Position numbers and translations under genes: made by a program
Shown: in pieces, positions 5,509 through 8,887 of the stretch
Layout: the number at the start of each line of letters is the position of its first letter
Numbering within the stretch: position 1 is the first letter of the stretch
Notes under the pieces: generated by a model
Database searches by the model: none
What the model saw: only the letters and a program-made list of their open reading frames with translations
What the model was told of the DNA's origin: nothing
Source of the DNA: Oscillospiraceae bacterium
Lineage (GTDB): Bacteria; Bacillota; Clostridia; Oscillospirales; Oscillospiraceae
DNA: 8,887 bases
Assembly (NCBI GenBank): GCA_017399325.1
Contig: JAFQDY010000090.1
Location: 1-8,887, forward strand
Direction of reading: 5' to 3'

Positions 5509-6285
5509 TCAGCCGTTGACAAATTGAACGCCTTTTCTCTTTTCCAGGAAAGCGGACATACCTTCGCGCTGGTCCAGAGTTTCAAAGCAATCGCCGAAGA
5601 GTTTGCTTTCCAAGGCAAGACCGGCCTCCAGGTCCATATCCAGACCTTCGTTGACGGCCTTCTTGCACTGACGAACGGCGATGGGTGCGTTGCGGGCGAT
5701 GGTTTGGGCCAACTTCATAGCACCTTCCATCAGTTCTGCCTGGGGATATACGGAATTGACCAGGCCGATGCGATAGGCCTCGTCAGCCTTTACGCTCTTG
5801 CCGGTGTACAGCATTTCCTTAGCCTTGCTGACGGAGATCGCCCGGGCCAATCTCTGGGTGCCGCCAAAGCCCGGTGTGATACCAAGGCCTACTTCCGGCT
5901 GGCCGAACACGGCGTTGTCGGAGCAGATACGAATATCACAACTCAAAGCAAGTTCGCAGCCGCCGCCCAGAGCAAAGCCGTTGATGGCGGCGATCACCGG
6001 AACGGGGAAGGTCTCGATCTTGCGGAAAACCGCATTGCCGGTTTTGCCGAAGGCTTCGCCTTCTTCCTTGGTCATAGTGCTCATTTCACCGATGTCTGCG
6101 CCTGCCACGAATGCCTTTTCGCCTGCACCTGTCAGGATCACGGCCCGCACCTGCTGCAGATCGATACCGTCAAATGCTGCGAGCAGATCGTTCAGTACTT
6201 CCGAATTCAAGGCGTTGAGCGCCTTGGGGCGGTTGATGGTCACAACACCCACAGCGCCTTCCGCACGATACTCTACATTACTCAT
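5509..6285 (-). CDS. Enoyl-CoA hydratase (crotonase family)
   Basis: A 258-residue crotonase-fold protein of normal length, predicted to interconvert 2-enoyl-CoA and 3-hydroxyacyl-CoA in the cytoplasm. It shows NRPKALNALN (18-27), the oxyanion-hole segment FVAGADIGEM (59-68), INGFALGGGCELALSCD (101-117) with E111, and GQPEVGLGITPGFGGTQRL (128-146, with E131). E111 and E131 correspond to the two catalytic glutamates of hydratases, which argues against an isomerase or hydrolase branch lacking one of them. AAGGAAA (6294-6300, minus strand) lies 8 bases before the ATG. It sits between the CoA-transferase and the acyl-CoA dehydrogenase, so its enoyl-CoA product or substrate is shared with the latter. 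A crt name would be reasonable if the pathway proves to be C4. Confidence 0.92.
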   Translation of the reverse strand: MSNVEYRAEGAVGVVTINRPKALNALNSEVLNDLLAAFDGIDLQQVRAVILTGAGEKAFVAGADIGEMSTMTKEEGEAFGKTGNAVFRKIETFPVPVIAAINGFALGGGCELALSCDIRICSDNAVFGQPEVGLGITPGFGGTQRLARAISVSKAKEMLYTGKSVKADEAYRIGLVNSVYPQAELMEGAMKLAQTIARNAPIAVRQCKKAVNEGLDMDLEAGLALESKLFGDCFETLDQREGMSAFLEKRKGVQFVNG

Positions 6286-6315
6286 AACTTGCGTTTCCTT
6301 TCCTTATTCTACTTC

Positions 6316-7845
6316 TTATTCCACAAACAGACTTGCGTCCATCAGTTTGACATCCTTGATGATGGGACGGAAATCCATCTGGGCAAGCACATCTTTTTCC
6401 AGATCGATGCCGGGGGCGATCTCACGCAGGACAACGCCTTCCGGAGTCAGTTCGAAAACGGCCCGCTCGGTAACATACAGGACCGGCTGACCGGTCTTCA
6501 CTGCGGTTGCTGCGCTGAATGTGATCTGCTCGACCTGATCGACCAGTTTCTTCGTCCGACCTTCTTCCAGGATCGTAACGCCATTGGCGTCAAAACGCTC
6601 CTTCAGGCCGCCTGCGGTAAAGGTTCCGCAGAAGACCACCTTTTTCGCGTTTTGGGAAATGTTGATGAAGCCGCCGCAGCCGGCAATTTTCGGACCGAAC
6701 TTGCTGACATTGATGTTGCCGTGCTTGTCCATCTGGGCAAGACCCAGGAATGCGATATCCAAGCCGCCGCCATCGTAGAAATCGAATTGGGTGGGGGAGT
6801 CCATAATGCAGTCGGGATTGACGGCTACGCCAAAGTCCAATCCGCCTGCAGGAACGCCGCCGTTGGTGCCGGCTTCCGTTGTTAAGAACATATCGGCCTT
6901 GCCGTCTTCTGCAGCAACCGCAGCCACGCACTCGGGCATACCGATACCCAGATTCACCACAGCGTCGGGGATCAGTTCCTGTGCAGCGCGCCGCGCCACC
7001 ACTTTACGGGCATCCAGGGGCAGGGGAGGAATGGCCTCCACAGGGATCCGCACCTCGCCGGAATATGCCGGATTATACTGCTGACCGTAGGTCTGCGTAT
7101 GATTTTCCGGTTTTGCCACCACGATGGCGTCCACCAGGTTGCTGGGCAGTTTTACCAGCCGTGTATCCAAAGTGCCGTACTCTACGACATTTTCTACCTG
7201 CACGATCACATGGCCGCCGCTGTTCTTGACCGCTTGGGCCAGAGCAATGGTCTCGGAAATCGTACCCTCACGCTGCATGGTGCAGTTGCCGTGGGTGTCT
7301 GCATAGGTAGCGCGGATAATACCTACCTGAATGGGCATGGACGGATAGAAGAGTTTTTCTTGCCCGTTGATGGTAAGCACCTGCACGATGTCGCCTTCTT
7401 CGACGGCTTTCTGGTTGAGTTTACCGCCCTCCAGGCGGGGGTCAACAAATGTGCCCAGACCCACATGGGTGATGACGCCGGGCTTTCCGGCTGCGATGTC
7501 CCGGAACAGGTGGATGATCACGCCCTGGGGAAGGTTGTAGGCTGCCATTTTATTCTCCAGCGCCAACTTCTGCAGTCTGGGGGACAGGTTCCAGTGGCCG
7601 CCGATCACTTTGCGCACCAAACCCTCCTCGCCCAGGTGGTTCAGGCCTCGTTCTTTGCCATCCCCTTGACCTGCCGCATAAATTAGTGTAAGATTAGAGG
7701 GAGAGCCCGTTTCCAGGTACAGTTGCTGGATGGTTGCAGACAATTCCTCTGCATGGGCAGAACCCACAAAACCGCCAAAAGCAACGGTGTCTCCGTCCTT
7801 CATAAAGGTGGAGATGGCTTCCCCAGCGCGCATTATTTTCGTCAT
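6316..7845 (-). CDS. Family I CoA-transferase (propionate/acetate CoA-transferase type)
   Basis: A 509-residue fused alpha-beta CoA-transferase, first gene of the operon. It moves CoA between acyl-CoA and a free acid through a glutamyl-CoA thioester. The N-terminal half starts MTKIMRAGEAISTFMKDGDT, has the family I loop VAFGGFVGSAH (21-31) and IYAAGQGDGKERGLNHLG (55-72). The C-terminal half has VNLGIGMPE (297-305) and LTTEAGTNGGVPAGGLDFG (321-339). E324 in that last motif is the predicted catalytic glutamate, at the same number as in the Clostridium propionicum propionate CoA-transferase as I recall it. Relatives use acetate, propionate, butyrate, lactate or acrylate, so the substrate stays open. 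The start ATG at 7845 is preceded at 7 bases by AGGAG (7853-7857, minus strand). A divergent LysR gene and promoter lie upstream. Confidence 0.92.
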   Translation of the reverse strand: MTKIMRAGEAISTFMKDGDTVAFGGFVGSAHAEELSATIQQLYLETGSPSNLTLIYAAGQGDGKERGLNHLGEEGLVRKVIGGHWNLSPRLQKLALENKMAAYNLPQGVIIHLFRDIAAGKPGVITHVGLGTFVDPRLEGGKLNQKAVEEGDIVQVLTINGQEKLFYPSMPIQVGIIRATYADTHGNCTMQREGTISETIALAQAVKNSGGHVIVQVENVVEYGTLDTRLVKLPSNLVDAIVVAKPENHTQTYGQQYNPAYSGEVRIPVEAIPPLPLDARKVVARRAAQELIPDAVVNLGIGMPECVAAVAAEDGKADMFLTTEAGTNGGVPAGGLDFGVAVNPDCIMDSPTQFDFYDGGGLDIAFLGLAQMDKHGNINVSKFGPKIAGCGGFINISQNAKKVVFCGTFTAGGLKERFDANGVTILEEGRTKKLVDQVEQITFSAATAVKTGQPVLYVTERAVFELTPEGVVLREIAPGIDLEKDVLAQMDFRPIIKDVKLMDASLFVE

Positions 7846-7890
7846 ATTCGTACTCCTTTTTCTGCTGTATTTTTACATACTCCACCTTAT

Positions 7891-7919
7891 AGTATAAAAC
7901 CCAATCGACACAGAGTGAA
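7891..7919 (-). promoter_or_regulatory. Candidate promoter of the CoA-transferase operon
   Basis: On the minus strand TTCACT (7919-7914) and TATACT (7896-7891) are 17 bases apart, a good -10 with a weaker -35, as expected for an activator-dependent promoter. Transcription would start near 7884, giving a leader of about 39 bases to the CoA-transferase ATG. The -35 overlaps the inverted repeats described at 7915-7943. Confidence 0.5.
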
Positions 7920-7943
7920 ATCACTTTTGTGAATACTAGTATT
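7915..7943. promoter_or_regulatory. Cluster of inverted repeats, likely LysR operator
   Basis: Three dyads are packed in 29 bases. GTGA-AA-TCAC (7915-7924) shares its right arm with TCAC-TTTT-GTGA (7921-7932), and AATACTAGTATT (7932-7943) is a perfect 12-base palindrome. They lie between the two divergent promoter candidates and overlap the -35 regions of both. LysR-type regulators usually bind interrupted dyads in exactly such divergent regions, but the spacing is not a textbook T-N11-A dyad. Confidence 0.45.
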
Positions 7944-7958
7944 ACCTGGAGTTATACT
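7927..7958 (+). promoter_or_regulatory. Candidate promoter of the LysR gene
   Basis: TATACT (7953-7958) is a good -10, and is the mirror image of the -10 of the opposing promoter. The -35 is unclear: TTGTGA (7927-7932) is 20 bases away, while TGAATA (7930-7935) gives 17 bases but a poor match. A leader of about 47 bases would follow. Overlap with the palindromes suggests autoregulation. Confidence 0.35.
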
Positions 7959-8011
7959 TAAACCACCAAAATTCAACAAACAACACCCGACCGTTCAAGA
8001 GGGGATAAACT

Positions 8012-8887
8012 ATGGATATTCAACACCTGAAATACTATGTTGCCATTGTAGAATGCGAGAGTTTTACAAAGGCCGCCGACGCCTTATATGTGACCCAGCC
8101 TATGCTGACAAAGGCCGTCCGGCAACTGGAAACGGAACTGGAAGTTACGCTGATCGTCCGAAGCAGCAAGCACTTTTCCTTGACCGATGCCGGCGCGCAA
8201 TTTTACAAAGAGGCGAAAAGCCTTTTGTCCCATTTTCAGGATATGCGCCGCAGCGTGGACGACATCAAGTCGGGCTTAAGCGGCCATGTAAAAATCAGCC
8301 TGCCCGGTGTTATCTTAGACACCTATTTCCCGAAGCTTTTGCTGTCGTTCCATCAACAGTACCCCCATATCAAGATCAGCGTGGATGAGGACGGCTCCAA
8401 AAAGACCGCCGCCGCCATTCGTTCCGGACAGGCGGATGTGGGTCTTGTGATGCTTCCTGTGCCTGACCTGTCTTCTTTTTCCATCTCGCCTTTGGCGCAG
8501 GATGTCTGCCGGCTGTTGGTGCCCAAAACGCACCCGCTTGCCAAGCACAAATCTATCTGCCTGCAGCAACTGCAAGAGGAACGGATCATTCTGTTTAATG
8601 ACAGTTCCATTCTCCACGATGCATTTATCCAGTTGTGCACCCAAGAGGGGTTCACGCCCAATATTGCATACAAAAGTTTTATGCCCAATTTCATTTTCGA
8701 TATGGTGCGCCAGGAACTGTGCGTTGCGGTGCTGCCTTCGCCCATTATTGCGCGCTATTTGACGGACGATTTTGCGGTGGTAGACCTGACGCCTACCATA
8801 CAATGGCGCATTGCCGCCATTACAAAGCAGGGCTGCTACCTTTCCTTTGCCGCCCGCAAACTGCTGAGCCATATCGAAGAATATTTC
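8012..8887 (+). CDS. LysR-family transcriptional regulator (3' end beyond the window)
   Basis: The frame is open from ATG 8012 to the window edge, giving 292 residues with no stop; LysR proteins usually have about 290-310, so nearly all of the gene is here. It begins MDIQHLKYYVAIVECESFTK, and the winged helix-turn-helix continues with AADALYVTQPMLTKAVRQLE (21-40) and SLTDAG (56-61). A linker helix follows, and from about residue 91 the effector-binding domain starts (GHVKISLPGV, later ADVGLVMLPVPDL and FIFDMVRQELCVAVLPSPI). AAGAGGGG (7997-8004) is 7 bases before the ATG. It is divergent from the CoA-transferase operon and separated from it by 166 bases, the standard arrangement of a LysR protein that controls its neighbour and itself. 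The inducer is probably an acid or acyl-CoA of the pathway, which is inference. Confidence 0.92.
   Translation, partial: MDIQHLKYYVAIVECESFTKAADALYVTQPMLTKAVRQLETELEVTLIVRSSKHFSLTDAGAQFYKEAKSLLSHFQDMRRSVDDIKSGLSGHVKISLPGVILDTYFPKLLLSFHQQYPHIKISVDEDGSKKTAAAIRSGQADVGLVMLPVPDLSSFSISPLAQDVCRLLVPKTHPLAKHKSICLQQLQEERIILFNDSSILHDAFIQLCTQEGFTPNIAYKSFMPNFIFDMVRQELCVAVLPSPIIARYLTDDFAVVDLTPTIQWRIAAITKQGCYLSFAARKLLSHIEEYF

Noticed and set aside
4444..6885. An 813-codon open frame on the plus strand
   Set aside because: It lies antisense across three genes with complete catalytic motifs on the minus strand. Its translation is Cys/His/Gly/Leu-rich, as expected from the complement of a G/C-rich coding strand.
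7904..7910. 0A-box-like heptamer in the spacer of the CoA-transferase promoter
   Set aside because: A single box with one mismatch is expected often by chance and has no partner at helical spacing.
1..8887. CRISPR array, insertion sequence or riboswitch
   Set aside because: No regularly spaced direct repeats, transposase motifs with terminal inverted repeats, or recognisable riboswitch core were found when reading both strands.

Overview
The window looks like a piece of a Clostridia (Firmicutes) chromosome, probably from an anaerobic Oscillospiraceae-type gut fermenter. The basis is Gram-positive AGGAGG-type ribosome binding sites, Spo0A-family sequence, and a clostridial set of acyl-CoA dehydrogenase, EtfB and EtfA. 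The genus is an inference. The left quarter is visibly more A/T-rich and looks accessory; the right three quarters is a well-kept metabolic operon.

Layout. Positions 1-60 hold the hydrophobic C-terminal tail of a gene that enters from the left. Positions 61-586 contain no confident gene: a strong terminator (186-227), a short stretch on the minus strand resembling the 3' end of a tRNA (228-249), a decayed phage-like coding remnant (247-463), a second terminator (485-522), and a promoter region with two 0A-box-like heptamers (521-564). Positions 587-2281 form a compact three-gene plus-strand operon with overlapping genes. It encodes a protein made essentially only of the Spo0A C-terminal DNA-binding domain, a single-pass membrane protein with a DUF4367-like extracellular domain, and a small secreted protein. 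It ends at a hairpin (2290-2325) that can also stop transcription arriving from the right.

Positions 2409-7845 are a five-gene minus-strand operon. In transcription order it runs: family I CoA-transferase (propionate/acetate CoA-transferase type), enoyl-CoA hydratase (crotonase), butyryl-CoA-dehydrogenase-type acyl-CoA dehydrogenase, EtfB, EtfA. Gaps are only 30-39 bases. Together these can activate a carboxylic acid to its CoA ester, interconvert 3-hydroxyacyl-CoA and enoyl-CoA, reduce enoyl-CoA to acyl-CoA through the flavoprotein pair, and release the saturated acid by CoA transfer. No thiolase or 3-hydroxyacyl-CoA dehydrogenase lies in the window, so this is a reductive module rather than a full acetyl-CoA-to-butyrate operon. 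The true substrate is open. A LysR-type regulator (8012 to the window edge) is divergent from the operon across a 166-base intergenic region with face-to-face promoter-like elements and several inverted repeats.

The most unusual part is the 587-2281 operon. It has the shape of a sigma/anti-sigma locus, but a receiver-less Spo0A DNA-binding domain sits where the sigma factor would be, and two 0A-like boxes lie just upstream.
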